Below are positions 32,372 through 44,989 of a DNA stretch of 64,000 bases, piece after piece. The position numbers and the translations under genes were made by a program. Origin of the DNA: Sialis fuliginosa. Its lineage: Eukaryota; Arthropoda; Insecta; Megaloptera; Sialidae. The notes under the pieces were generated by a model, which was given only the letters and a program-made list of their open reading frames with translations, did no database searches and had not been told where the DNA came from. Within the stretch, counting starts at the first letter, position 1, and each line of letters begins with the position of its first letter. Location of the stretch: positions 436,501 to 500,500 of the forward strand of contig OY540819.1 in assembly GCA_961205875.1 (NCBI GenBank). The letters are read 5' to 3'.

Positions 32372-35300
32372 TAGTCCGGACGTTAAGAGCGATATTTCGA
32401 CTAATCTCTGCACTTTTTGATAGAAGCATGAAAATTGGTATAGTTGTACATTAAACCTTCCTCTACAAAACTAGAAATGGCGACATTTCAAAAACCTGTG
32501 TGGTCTCCCTTTTAGGGGCAAAAATATCTCCGCGGATTTAGTTTTTCTTATTTATCTCGCAAATGGTTATTCGGACGACATAAATAGAAGACACCCAAAA
32601 TAATGTTTATTAGATTCTAAACAAAAGTTGTTATTATAAATTTTACGATAAGAGTCACCGTTGTCGTATAAATGGGGGTTAAAATTATGAGAATATTTGC
32701 GCGCGCGATGAAACTTGCGTTCATGCTCAAATATCTCGTAAACGGGTTTTTTCACGAGAAAAATTAATAGAGCAAATATTAAAGAGCAGATAATTCTCTA
32801 TCAGATGTATGAATCTGTCATCCTGTAAAATTATTTTTTAATTAATTTTGGTCACTACAAGTAGAATGACATATATGACAATTTAAGAAAAGTAACGGTT
32901 CTCGTCCAATTTTGTTTTCGTTATGTATAATTAAGCACTTGTATAGTTAAGTTATGGTTCTTTTATAATAATTTATGAATATATAGAGAAAAAAATTGTG
33001 TTAAATTGACCTGCATTTATCAATAAATCAAAAAATAACTATACGACCAAAAAAAATTTTTTTTTATTATAAAGTACACCCTGTATAATATATTATATGT
33101 ACTTATGTTATAAATATGACAAAACATTAAAATTATAAATATTTATAGGCTATAGACATGTTTTTTATTCTCTTTAGCTGGAAAAACTTCTATTAACACT
33201 AGTGCAGAATCTCTTGATAGCTCTTATTTGTTATACAAACCTTCAAACACCCAAAACTTTAGGATGAATATATTCGTCATAAAGTTTAGAATAATAAACA
33301 ATTAATTATTTTTTACTTAACATTGTAAATTTTGAGTAATTTGAAGTTGAAATTGATGACTATTAGACGATAACAGTAAAAATTGTGTCGGATATATTCT
33401 TTTTTGTTTTAAATCTCGTGAACGGTCAATTGGATGTAAAAAATGTACTGAAACTAAATTGTCGGCAATGAAATTTTGAATAATATTTCGTTATGTTTTA
33501 CATGTCAAATATTAAAGTTCCGAGTAAATAAAGGTCAAAGATACAAATTAATTGATATATTACATGAACGGTATAAAGCAGGGCATATTTGTCACACAAT
33601 ATTTAAGACCAGTTTTTTACAATTAAAAAAATTATAGAAAATATAATAGAGTGGACTTATATCCACCATACATAAATTTTACTTTTACAAAAAATATGAT
33701 AGTTTTATTGTTAAACATGATTTCTCAGCATTGTTATTTAGTATTATATTTTTAGTATGTATGGTAATTTTAATTTTTTTTTCCGGCCGATCTTTAGGAA
33801 TTCAACCCTGCGATTCATGATGGAAATATAAAATTTTATACAGTTGTACATCAAACCCACCTCTACAAACCTAGATATGACTACCCTAAAATCTTTGAGG
33901 GTAAATCTTGTACGGTCCCCCATTCAGAGGTTAACATAGTATCTCCACAAGTTTTCTTTATTTAAATTTTTTAATTTTAATTTTTGAAAATGATACGATA
34001 AATATATATATACATTTACATATTCATATGTGCATTTTACTCATCTCTCTATTAATATGTAATATTTGAATTGTGTAATACGCTTTTTATATTTTATTTA
34101 TAATATTATTTACAAAATTAAAATAAAAAAACTTGTGGAGATATTGTGTTAATATCTGAATGGGGGACCGAACAAGATTTTAGGGTAGTTATATCTAGGT
34201 TTGTAGAGGTGGGTTTGATGTACAACTATATAAAATTTTATATTTCCATCATGAATCGCAGGGTTGAATTCCTAAAGATCGGCCGGAAAAAAAAATTAAA
34301 ATTACCATACATACTAAAAATATAATACTAAATAAAAATGCTGAGAAATCATGTTTAACAATAAAACTATTATATTTTTTGTAAAAGTAAAATGTATGTA
34401 TGGTAGATAAAAGTCCACTCTATTATATTTTCTATAATTTTTTGAATTGTAAAAAACTGGTCATAAAATATTGTGTGACAAATATGCCCTGCTTTACACC
34501 GTTCATGTAATATATCAATTAATTTGTAACTTTGACCTTTTTTTAACTCGGAAACTTTAATAATTGACATGTGAAACATAACGAAATATTATTCAAAATT
34601 TCATTGCCGACAATTCAGTTTCAGTACATTTTTTACATCCAATTGACCGTTCACGAGATTTGAAACAAAAATGAATATATCCGACACAATTTTTACTATT
34701 ATCGTCTAATAGTCATCAATTTCAACTTCAAATTACTCAAAATGTACAATGTTAAGTAAAAAATAATTAATTGTTTATTATTCTAAACTTTATGACGAAT
34801 ATATTCATCCTAAAGTTTTGGGTGTTTGAAGGTTTGTATAACAAATAAGAGCTATCAAGAGATTCTGCACTAGTGTTAATAGAAGTTTTTCCAGCTAAAG
34901 AGAATAAAAAACATGTCTATAGCCTATAAATATTTATAATTTTAATGTTTTGTCATATTTATAACATAAGTACATATAATATATTATACAGGGTGTACTT
35001 TATAATAAAAAATAATAATTTTTTGTTCGTATAGTTATTTTTTGATTTATTGATAAATGCAGGTCAATTTAACACAATTTTTTTCTCTTTCTTTCTCTAT
35101 ATATTCATAAATTATTATAAAAGAACCATAACTTAACTATGCAAGTGCTTAATTATACATAACGAAAACAAAATTGGACGAGAACCGTTCTTTTCTTAAA
35201 TTGTCATATATTATGTCATTCTACTTGTAGTGACCAAAATTAATTAAAAAATAATTTTACAGGATGACAGATTCATTCATCTGATAGAGAATTATCTGGT

Positions 35301-35703
35301 CTTTAATATTTGTTCTATTAATTTTTCTCGTGAGAAAACCCGTTTACGAGATATTAGAGCATGAACGCAAGTTTCACCGCGCGCGCAAATATTCTCATAA
35401 TTTTAACCCCCATTTATACGACAACGGTGACTCTTATCGTAAAATTTATAATAACAACTTTTGTTTAGAATCTAATAAACATTATTTTGGGTGTCTTCTA
35501 TTTATGTCGTCCGAATAACCATTTGCGAGATAAATAAGAAAAACTAAATCCGCGGAGATATTTTTGCCCCTAAAAGGGGGACCACACAGGTTTTTGAAAT
35601 GTCGCCATTTCTAGTTTTGTAGAGGAAGGTTTAATGTACAACTATACCAATTTTCATGCTTCTATCAAAAAGTGCAGATGAAAAGTTCTTAACGTCCGGA
35701 CTA
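32372..35703. mobile_element. 3.33-kb palindromic element, family Q copy 1
   Basis: Ends TAGTCCGGACGTTAAGA and its complement, flanked by CAC on both sides (32369-32371 and 35704-35706), consistent with a 3-bp target duplication. The arms, about 1.65 kb each, are near-identical inverted copies meeting near 34035. A second full copy in opposite orientation is at 46227-53488, which equals the same length once its pogo insertion is removed. The open frames of 62 and 69 codons occur in mirrored arms or both copies; I see no domain in them. No transposase. Internal motifs are shared with the P palindrome at 56130-58250. Confidence 0.85.
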
Positions 35704-35706
35704 CAC

Positions 35707-36796
35707 ACTGAAAATGTCAATGAAAAAGCCTACTTTTTTAAACGGTTGTAGAAAAAATGTTCATAGATCAAGACTCATCAATTTTAAATCAAAGACTATT
35801 TTGAATATGAATATTTTTACGTAATTAACTTAAGTGAACTGAGTTAGTATTACTGACTCAAGTAACATCGTTTATATAAGGCAGTGACTGTCAAACTGTG
35901 TGCCACGAAATATTTTAAAATGTAGGTTTTTGATGTATTTTTGTTCAAATTAATAAAATATATTTAAATTTTGTTGGGACTTTTATTTAGTGTGCTGTGA
36001 AATAAATCCTCCCCGCCAAGTGTGTCGTAAGGTAAGTTTGGCGGACATTGACTTAAGGTATTTCTCGAAAAATAAAAAAATATCAAGAATAAGCTAAATT
36101 TTGTGTTGGAAACATTATTCCAACAGCAGCAAATTAATTAATTGATGTCTTAAAAATATCTTAATAAATATTTTAAATTTTCAAATAATATAATTAAAAT
36201 AGGTATAGAAAGAATTTTGAGTAAAAAAATGGGAAACAATGACACATAATTAAATGTATGACTGACAAATAGGTACATATTAAGATTTTATTATCATTTT
36301 GTATTGTCTTTAATGAATTTGAATTTATGTAGGTACTAACATTTAAAATAAAATATTAATTTATTACAAAACTATATGATATGTAGCGTAATAAAGAATA
36401 TAATAATGTATTTATTAAGAATATTTAATAGTAATAACGTACTGGCACCAGTTATGGCCGCTATAAGAGCAAGGTATACTTTTCTTGGGAGTGATGGGCT
36501 TCTTTTTTGTAATTATTCATGAACTAATGAAACAAGTACCTTTTTATTAAATTAATTTAATTACCAAAGTACGCAAATATACATAGTTTTTTTTTTTAAA
36601 TAATAGTCTTTTATTTTGTTTATGTTTTTTCTCCAGTAATGGATAAAATAAAACCAGTAATGGGCACCCAGCTAATTATTACAAAATGATAAATACTACG
36701 ACACAAAAGTTATTAAATAAAGAATCGTAAAATTGTAAACAATGTAAAATAGATGTTATGATAATATAATAATTAATAAATATATTACACTAATAA
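35707..36796. other. No gene recognised
   Basis: AT-rich. Around 36439 GGCACCAGTTATGGCCG resembles TGCACCAGGTATGGCCG near 20502, so a small dispersed repeat is present. Confidence 0.4.
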
Positions 36797-37475
36797 CACA
36801 GGCCGACAACATTTTTGACACACACACTTGAACAGGTGATTTCGGAGGTTTTTGACGTGCTGAAACCGAATCCGTTTACCAAATTTCTCCATCACGTCAG
36901 GTTTTTGAGATAACCTAACCTAAAAGTGCCAAAATGACGATTTTGGCTATGTTTAAGATTTTATTACCAAGTAAGTGATTTTTTTCTAAAGTTTTCGTTC
37001 ACGGTAGGAAGTAGTACTATATTTCGTCAGTAAAATGAATTTTTACTTTTTACTGTACGATTTTTTTTCGTCGAGATATGCTTGTTTGAAAATATGATAT
37101 TTTTATTCATAGAGTAGACACAAGTGACACAATGGACTTGACTACATTAAATATAACAATATCTTCAATCTATGTAGTATATTTCGGTGAAAAAAAATCG
37201 TACAGTAAAAAGTAAAAATTCATTTTAATGACGAAAGATAGTAGGTACTATTTCTTACCGTCAACGAAAACTTTAGAAAAAAATATTATCTACTTGGTAA
37301 TGAATTCTTAAACATTGCCAAAATCGTCATTTTGGCACTTTTAGGTTAGATCATTTCAAAAACCTGACGTGATGGAGCAGTTTGGGCAACGGATTCGATT
37401 TCAGCAAGCCAAAAAAAAAACGAAATCACTTTTTGAAGTAGAGACATTAGAAGAAAAATATTTTGTCGGCCTGTG
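36797..37475. mobile_element. 679-bp palindromic MITE, TAA target
   Basis: CACAGGCCGACAACATTTTT at the left and its complement at the right, flanked by TAA (36794-36796 and 37476-37478). Arms include CTAACCTAAAAGTGCCAAAA and mirrored CGTACAGTAAAAAGTAAAAA. A 3-bp TAA duplication would suit PIF/Harbinger, but the class is unproven. Confidence 0.7.
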
Positions 37476-37717
37476 TAATTAGTCTAAATGTCTACCACAT
37501 TTGCCGATTGTTATCAAATTAAACTGTTTTGCAGTTAAGTGTCTATAGATTATGATTAAATAATGGCAGTAATCAAATATCAACAAATACATATTTATAA
37601 TTTAGTACATTTAATTAAACAAGTGTTCAATACTGGGGTATGATCCAAGACTGGTGCCAATACCTTATTTGAATACTACAAATATGATAAATATACTATA
37701 CAATATCTCTACATATA

Positions 37718-37907
37718 TGTATGTACAATAATTTGTTGTGAAGTTCTTTGTCAAATAAACAATTTATAGAGTTATTAAAGAATTTTTTATTTGTGTCCTG
37801 TTTCACCTTAAAGGTAAGTCGTTATAGTTTTTAACAGCAGGATTGTGGAGTCGGAGTTTAAGCAATTTTGGATGGAGTCGGTAAAAAGGTACTGTCTCAA
37901 ACTTAGT
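37718..37907 (-). repeat. Dispersed repeat R, copy 3 (reverse)
   Basis: TTTGTCAAATAAACAATTTA, ACAGCAGG(A)TTGTGGAGTC and GGTACTGTCTCAAAC match the reverse complement of 8205-8350 and 12190-12330. More diverged than copies 1 and 2. Confidence 0.65.
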
Positions 37908-37908
37908 T

Positions 37909-38270
37909 ATAGTCCAGTAATTTTAGATTTCAACTACGAAAAAATAGCAGTTAGCTGAATTTTTGTATACACATTCGTTACAGTGTTATGAATAACGTAT
38001 AAAAAATCCCCAACGATATCGTGCCGGTGGTGTTGCGAAATATTGAAGGTCTAATGTCACGAAAAACGATTTTTCGCAAATATCTCGCTTCGTATGACTC
38101 GGAGGTCAATGGAGGTTATTACATAAATGGTGTATTATTAAATTCTTAAGAAAAAAGGTTCTTTCCACTTTTTAAAAAAAAACAATCGTTTTCGTGGTAG
38201 AGCGTAGAGAAAGTATGACTATATTTGCATACGCACTCTATAGGATTTAACTATTTACATATTGTTAAAA
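37909..38270 (+). repeat. P-family palindrome fragment
   Basis: Begins TAGTCCAGTAATTTTAGAT, as does 56130, and continues with AATAGCAGTTAGCTGAATTT, CCCCAACGATATCGTG and ATATCTCGCTTCGTATGACT. It stops after about 360 bp; no opposite arm follows. Confidence 0.7.
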
Positions 38271-39010
38271 AGTTTGATACATTAAGGAATTTTTAATATA
38301 TACATACATATGTATACACTAGGGTGGTCCTTATTTATACATAGATGAAGGAATTTTTTTTTGATATTTTTAACTCCGTACCCCCCCCCCCCCCCAATTT
38401 GTTCGTTATCATGAGAGTTGAATTTGTGTTAAATTTGGTTATGATAAACCAACCCCTTCCCGTGCCGAATGAGGGTTGAAAAAAGTCCAAATAGGGTAGT
38501 TTTATTGTTTTTTGCGTTTAATTAAAAAATTAAGCAATTAGCATGAACATGTATATAATATTTATTATAGAGCGTAAAATTGCCTACAAAAAATGTTCTC
38601 ATATCACGGATATCTATTATTTTTCGTGAAAAATAATAAAAACGAAATGTTTCTTTTATTTGAAAAAAACGATTTTTTACGGTAATGTAAATATATTTTA
38701 TGAATGGTAGGAGATACGATAGAACTTTATGTAAAAAAAATTTAATTTAATTTTCTACAAAAAAGATATTCAAAGTTAATTGCGTTGAACCAACCGTTCA
38801 CCGTTCAAATAGAATTTATTGAATATTAAGAAATATTATTATAGACTACTATTATACCACATAACTATTATTAATCCTGTAATCTATATTAATAATAATG
38901 GTGTTTTATATGTATTGGAAATATTTACCACGTTTATTATTTAATTTTGAATTGATAAAAATGACCATTTTTATTTTATTAGAATCCTCGAGGTTTAGGT
39001 AATTTGAAAA
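38271..39010. other. No gene; C homopolymer
   Basis: AT-rich with an 18-base C run near 38377. Nothing else identified. Confidence 0.45.
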
Positions 39011-39511
39011 TTAAAAACGGCAGTATTTGCTGAAGCGAAATTTGCACCATCATGTGGCCCTGATATACCACTTTTTAAAAGATTCAGTAATAGTTGGAAA
39101 CTATTGATAAAACCAAATATTCGGTGTGGTCAGAAGATTCTATGGTATCTGACATACTAAATATTGCTAGGGATGAGTCTTACTTTTTGCGGAAAAAAAC
39201 TTCAAGAAGATTTTCCCCGTCATGATTATAGAGAATTTTTAGAGCTTATAGTAATATTTCTCGGAGGAAATTTTACTGGAAATGTTAGTTTAATCAGGAC
39301 CTTATCATTTGGCACGGTAGATGGAACCCTAACAAAGTTAGCAATGATCACTCGATTTTGGCGAATGTTGCTTTACAATGAAACAATGATTATTAATGAT
39401 CTGCAATATTCTATACGCACACATAATAATTTTCATATTGACACCCAATTTATTTATTTTAATATTAAATGTTATAATTTATTACGGACGTATCGATCTC
39501 ACAAACAGTAA
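39011..39511 (+). other. Possible degenerate coding relic
   Basis: A frame with KKLQEDFPRHDYREFLELIV and IFLGGNF is interrupted upstream by a stop (near 39160). The DYREFLEL-IFLGG pattern reminds me of uncharacterised insect transposon-associated proteins, but I cannot name the family. Confidence 0.3.
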
Positions 39512-39834
39512 AAGTCAATTTTGGAGCGGAAACGCGAAGTATACCGCCCGAGAACACCGCCTATGCGCTAACTGGCCTCGCAGCTTACCAAGCCGAACTT
39601 ATACAAGCGATAAATCGGCTTGTATCTTCATTATCTACTCAACAAATGAAGCAAGACATTACGCAAGTACAAGATTGTATACCCCTTATCGACCGGGTCC
39701 CAATAATTAATGGATTGGATTCGAGGGAGATTATTCACTTCATCGAAGTCGTAGATGCGGTTGACGACCTACGATGTAATGAGTCGATATCTGAAGATTG
39801 GATCGAGTGTATATTGTGCAGTCAATGGTGACAC
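39508..39834 (+). pseudogene. Retrotransposon Gag-like fragment
   Basis: One frame reads ALTGLAAYQAELIQAINRL, then PLIDRVPIINGLDSREIIHF and IEVVDAVDDL before TGA at 39832-39834. The VP-x-I-x-GL-x(3)-EIIHFI pattern is typical of the start of a Ty3/gypsy capsid region. The rest of the element is absent. GC is higher than the surroundings. Confidence 0.45.
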
Positions 39835-40267
39835 GACAAATGCACTTTATATTCCGGCATTGGGCCATACAGATACAAGATATGCTTGTAAAATTCTGCG
39901 CACTCTTACACACTCTAATGCGCACTCTTAGAGACTGGTATCTGTAAGAGTGCGCAAATGACTTTTGTTGAATTTTTATTTTTATTTCCTAATTGTTTAA
40001 GAATTACTTCTCAAGGTTTGTGCAACAATATTACTAAAAAACCAAAGAGTTTAAATAAAAATTTGTGATTTTCAAATGTTACTAATTTTCTTTGTACAAC
40101 CAGTCAAACCTTAAGTGCCCACTCTTAGAGCACTCCACCCTAGCGAAGTCACGAATCAAATAACTCAAAATATTCTATCTTTAGATACTTATTTTACAAA
40201 AAAAAGAACTTCACTTTTTCACTACTGATAAATATTTTCTTGGATTTTTAGTTTAGTTTATGATTTC
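39835..40267. other. 3' flank of the XK-related gene
   Basis: Contains two or three scattered copies of GTGCGCA/CACTCTTAGAG-type short repeats. No polyadenylation site is assigned. Confidence 0.4.
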
Positions 40268-40704
40268 TTACACCAGCAGTCTCTGTCGCCGGGCTACGCT
40301 GCGTTTGTAATGAAAGTGTATCTGTAACAATACGACTGTTATGTACAGTAACACAGCTACTGCAGGTATCGCGTAGTACCAGACAGTACCGCGAGTACTA
40401 CTATAGACACACCACAGTGTTGTGAACACAACGCACTGTAATGTGTACATTGCGTGCAAGAACATGAGGCGAGTTACTTTACAATAGACAACAGGGTTAG
40501 GGAAATACCAATTATAATAGAATATGTACATTGTAGCGTCCACCACACTTCTGTGGATACTATTAATTCTTTTTATAATTAGTTGTTCCTCTCTGTGCCT
40601 GCGATAGTAGTCCACAGCTACGATACTCCAATGTAGCAATAGACACACTCCCGCCACTGGAGGTGAAACTACGAAACCCATTGACAGAACCAACACCCGT
40701 GAAC
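40268..40704 (-). CDS. XK-related protein, exon 3 (C-terminal)
   Basis: Acceptor TTTCTGTTGCAG, then a phase-1 continuation from exon 2 (A|GT = Ser). About 144 residues: a hydrophobic segment (VSPPVAGVCLLLHWSIVAVD), the basic loop DYYRRHREEQLIIKR, a segment with FLHAMYTLQCVVFTTLWCVY, and a final membrane span (YYAIPAVAVLLYITVVLLQI) before a basic tail ending RRQRLLV and TAA. The order and the (W-x-VDY-RR) motif match the C-terminal half of XK/XKR proteins. The stop overlaps a donor-like GTAAGA, so a further exon cannot be fully excluded. Confidence 0.75.
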
Positions 40705-40789
40705 CTGCAACAGAAATAACAACAACACTGTTCAGATCTCTCTCTCTCTCTCTAAATTTCTTTTCTTCGCTAGTTTTTAGGGTTCCGAA

Positions 40790-41563
40790 GAAACCCTATT
40801 AATCTCACTTTGTCGTTCGTCCGTCCTTTTCACTCAAAGCTAAATAGCTCGTAAACTATATAAGCAAGAAACTTGAAATTTTTACTGAACATGTAAAATG
40901 ACGCCCTCTAGTAAAATATGTATAAATATATTGAAAAAATAATTTTTCAAGGGGGCCACTATGGAGCTAAAGCTAGGTAAAAAATATATATTTTTTTACC
41001 TAGCATGTGGCACGTTAAAATGTATAACCAAACAAGCGGAATTTGATCCTTTTTCTATTGTTTTCTAAATCAAAAATGTTTCCTGCAGGGGGCTTTAAAG
41101 CAAATCCAAAAAAACCGTATACCAAGACGTGTGGGATGTCAAAATGTACATCTCAATTAGTAGAATATGACCATATATTTTTTTTTCTAACTTAAAAATG
41201 GCGCCTGTAGGGGGCTAAAAGCAGTATTTTTTTGCCCCCCCCCCTCTAACTCTGTAACTACTGGCTCAAAAATCTGAAAAAATTGGTAACGGGGTTTTGA
41301 TGGAACTACCAACGACAAATACTAAAGTCAACAATATAATTTTAAATTTTGGAATTATAGGGAGGGGCGTTATAGAATTTTTTATTTTGATAGCTAGGCA
41401 AGTGGTGTGTCAAAATATAGATCTCAATTAGTAGAACTTGGCACTTTTTTATATTTTTTTCTAACTTAAAAATGCACCTGTAAGTGGTTCCAAACATTTC
41501 ACGTAGTACGTACTTCGGAACCCGTATGGCATACACTCGTGTATGTCTTGCTCGAATTATTTT
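40790..41563. repeat. Dispersed repeat, copy A, in XKR intron 2
   Basis: Shares GGGTTCCGAAGAAACCCTATT, TTCACTCAAAGCTAAATAGC and the end ACTTCGGAACCC/GGCATACACTCGTGTATG with 54936-56037. It begins about 85 bp upstream of exon 3. True boundaries are uncertain, because similarity continues past the inverted GGGTTCCGAAG ends. Confidence 0.7.
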
Positions 41564-41818
41564 ACTTACCAATAAGTAGTAACGTGCAAATAAACAGTGT
41601 GCCTGTTTCTTGAACTCCTTTATTCCTTCTTGTAAATGTATGCGACACTCTTGCTACAGTGAACACAGAGAAGGACATCGAAACCCACCGCAACATATCT
41701 GTGATGTTAATAATGTATGTTATTTGTGATATTGTGTAGATCTACACAATACAGGGCCTCGCTAACGTTGTAGATATTGACACTTACAACTAAACTAGCT
41801 CATTCTAATTCAATGTCA

Positions 41819-41842
41819 CGTGTGTGTGTGTGTGTGTGTGTG
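41819..41842 (+). repeat. (TG)n microsatellite
   Basis: Twelve uninterrupted GT units, just outside the hAT element. Confidence 0.9.
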
Positions 41843-41861
41843 AGTGCTTGTCTATACTTAC

Positions 41862-44706
41862 TAGAGATCAGATCGGACCTTAAAATAGTGGCCCGATCCG
41901 ATCCGAAACTTTTTTTTTTCGGCCTTTCCGATCCGGTCCGATTTATAAGATTTTATATTAAGGTCCGATCCGATCCGGTCCGAACATTACAAACAAAAAT
42001 TAAGCCCGGTCCGATCCGATCCGAATTTCGGACTGGGTATTTCGGGCCGGCCCGAATCGAACTGATCTAAGAAAATTGTATTGTATTACAATACAATTTT
42101 TTTTTGATAATTCATATAATAAATTATATATATTAAAAAGGAATTCTAAAACGCAATTCTAAAATAAATACTAGCGGTGTCCATAAATCCTCTAAGTGGA
42201 TCACACCTAAAATTAAAACATTATGCAAACAGAAACAAGATTTGTTTCTGTTAATTAAAGACCTGAATAGCTGCAATATTAATTCACATGAACTTACTAC
42301 TCAATATAAATCTATTTGTAAAAACGTTAAATTAGCTTGTAATCTGGTAAAAAAGGATTATGTTCATACATTAATTAACAACACCAAAAACTATATGGCA
42401 AACCATCAACTCTAAATATATTTCAAAAAATAACTGTGATCACGTAGAATCCATTAGTACGAATAATACAATAATAACCGAACCTAAACAATTAGCAAAT
42501 CTATTTAATTATCACTTCTCTAATATAGCTAACAATTTAAATCATAACGAAACTAATTTTAATGTTAATATACTGAACAACACACATAGTTTCTTTCTTT
42601 TTCCCACGACAAAGTCCGAAATATTCAATACTATTATTAAACTAAATAATACTTTTTCTGTTGGATGGGATGAAATTCCTATAAGTCTACTAAAAACCTG
42701 CGCTGTAGCTATATCTGAACCCTTGTGTCATATAATCAATAATTGTTTTTTAATCGGTAAGTTTCCAGATCCACTTAAGATCTCCGAAATAGTACCTATT
42801 TTTAAAAAAAGGGATAAACAAAATATGGATAATTATCGACCAATTTCACTTCTATCTAACATAGATAAAATATTTGAAAAAATTATATACAAGCGGCTCA
42901 TTGATTTTCTTACTGAATTTGAAATAATATCTAAAGCTCAGCATGGCTTCATGCCGAAATCATCCACATCATTATCCATATATAAAGCTTTATCCACCAT
43001 CTTAGACCTGTGGAACAACAAAACCACATCAATTGCAGCATTTTTCGATCTTACTAAGGCATTTGACTCTGTTCATATAGATCTCTTACTAAACAAATTA
43101 TTTAGGCTAGGTATACGAGGTAATACATTAAAATTATTTCAATCATATCTATCAGAAAGAAAATCAATCACGAAAATTAGTACAATCACCAACAATCAAA
43201 TTATCAAATCGAAATCTGAGAGCATAACCCTAAATAGAGGAGTTCCTCAAGGATCGATATTAGGGCCTATATTATTTCTTTTGTTCGTAAATGATTTACC
43301 TGAAATTTTAACTGATAAAATGCTACTCTTTGCGGATGACACTGCAGTCATTTTCAAAAAGCCACCATCTACTTCCATATCACAACATATCAATAACTCA
43401 TTAAGTAAATTACACGAATGGTTCCAAAATAATAGCTTAAAATTGAATATTGGCAAAACCCAGTATATTAAATTTGGTTCATACGGTAGCACTGAGGAAA
43501 TATTATCTCTAAAAGAAGAAATAACGACTGTTGAATGTACAAAATTCTTAGGTATTTTTATTGACAAAAAACTGACATGGAAACAGCATATTGAAAATCT
43601 TACTAAAAAATTAATAAATACTGTTATCTTTTAAGAGCACTTAGATACAATGCAACGAAAGATATATTACTAAATATTTATTATGTATACATACAATCAA
43701 ATTTAACCTATGGAATTATCTTCTGGGGTAATTCCAGCCATACAAAGGATCTATTTATAGCCCAGAAACGATGTATACGTGCGATATGCAACCTTAGTCC
43801 ACATACTTCCTGTAGGCCCCATTTTAAAAATCTACAAATTCTGACACTGTCAAATTTGTACATTTATGAATGTATGATATTTTTTAAAAAGTATCCACAA
43901 CTATTTAATAATGATGTACATGTCCATGAGCACAATACAAGAAATAGAAGTGATCTTAAAACTACTCAATCTCGTTTAAATATTATTCATAATGGAGTCC
44001 ATAACTCGATTATAAAAATATGCAACAAACTCCCAAAGGAAAATTAAAAATCTCCCTTTACAAATATTTAAAAAGAAATTCAAGTTACTCTTAGCGGACA
44101 AGTGTAACTATAAGATCGAGGAATTTTGACCTTAATTTTAATTGCACCTATAAATTTTTTCTTTTTTCTTTTTTCTTTCTGTGACATACTCAATACCTGT
44201 ACTAGGTGATTTTTTGAATAAAGTTGAATTATTATTATTATTATTATATAATATAAAAATATACTAATTCTAACCTGACTTAATCAATGTTTAGTAAACA
44301 ATTAAATCACTGATATACGTTCAATTAGAGTATTTAATTTCTTTTATAAAGAAAATAAGTAAAACTAATGAAAAATATTAAAAATACCTCGGTGCAGGGT
44401 TTTCTTAAAAAATACTAGCGATAAAATGTACTATTGCGTATAGGTTAGGTTATTTCTTTTTTTTATGAAATTATAAGCCAAATTAGTAAAATTATAATTT
44501 TGTTAATAATATATAAAATAATAATAAAAGTAATTGTAAGTAAAAGTTTTGTTTTGAAAAAATAATATATTTATTTATTCTTTAAGTCCGATCCGACCCG
44601 GCCCGAACATTACAAACAAAAATTAAGCCCGGTCCGATCAGATCCGAAGTTCGGACCGGGATAAATTCGGATAAGTTCGGGCTGGCCCGGCCCGAACTGA
44701 TTTCTA
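41862..44706. mobile_element. hAT-type element at the XKR intron-2 splice donor
   Basis: TAGAGATCAGATCGG at the left matches the complement of the right end (CCGAACTGATTTCTA) at 13 of 15 positions. Flanks are the identical 8-mer ATACTTAC at 41854-41861 and 44707-44714. Subterminal regions are rich in GGTCCGATCCGATCC. A 3' subterminal block (ACATTACAAACAAAAATTAA) occurs twice, at about 41980 and 44608. A LINE fills the interior. On the gene strand the 8-mer is GTAAGTAT, the exon-2 donor itself. Confidence 0.75.
42165..44248 (+). pseudogene. 5'-truncated LINE (Jockey/CR1-like) with frameshifts
   Basis: Reverse transcriptase with the usual blocks: PIFKKRDKQNMDNYRPISLL, AAFFDLTKAFDSV, GVPQGSILGPILFL, LLFADDTAV (catalytic FADD). 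The longest frame is 42723-43634. Coding continues in other frames before it (KWITPKIKTLCKQ near 42200, frameshift near 42405) and after it (LLRALRYN near 43630, then HEHNTRNRSDLK near 43940), so at least two frameshifts. The endonuclease domain is missing. The 3' end has AATAAA followed by (ATT)n at 44230-44248, as in LINEs that prime on short repeats. It is nested in the hAT element. Confidence 0.8.
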
Positions 44707-44714
44707 ATACTTAC

Positions 44715-44989
44715 TCAGAAAGTTCGTGTCCTGGGTTTCCTTCTCCACATTGTTCAGTATAACGCTCAGTTGTAGCGTCAACTGGGGCAATGACTCCATA
44801 TAGCTATCAGCCAACTGTAGTTCTAATAAATTCATTGTTTTTTCTAGACTTTCTAGTATATGGATCTTGTTTTTCCAAAATAGTATAAATATATTGAACG
44901 CTACCACAGCTGACGCTATAGGAACAATATAGAGAATAATGAGCAGCCATTTCTTTTTTTGAAACTGGTACAACCATGTGTAATCACCC
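44715..44989 (-). CDS. XK-related protein, exon 2
   Basis: 275 nt between acceptor CTTACAG and donor CTGA|GTAAGTAT. Joined in phase it reads GDYTWLYQFQKKKWLLIILY, one membrane span (LLIILYIVPIASAVVAFNIF), then the family signature ADSYMESLPQLTLQLSVIL, equivalent to the conserved E-x-x-PQ-L-Q motif of XKR proteins. The first base completes Met from exon 1 and the last base starts Ser of exon 3. The donor abuts the hAT target duplication. Confidence 0.8.

Noticed and set aside
40790-41524. Interpreting GGGTTCCGAAG...CTTCGGAACCC as exact transposon ends with TA duplications
   Set aside because: Similarity between copies A and B continues about 35-40 bp beyond the right GGAACCC, so these are not the true ends.
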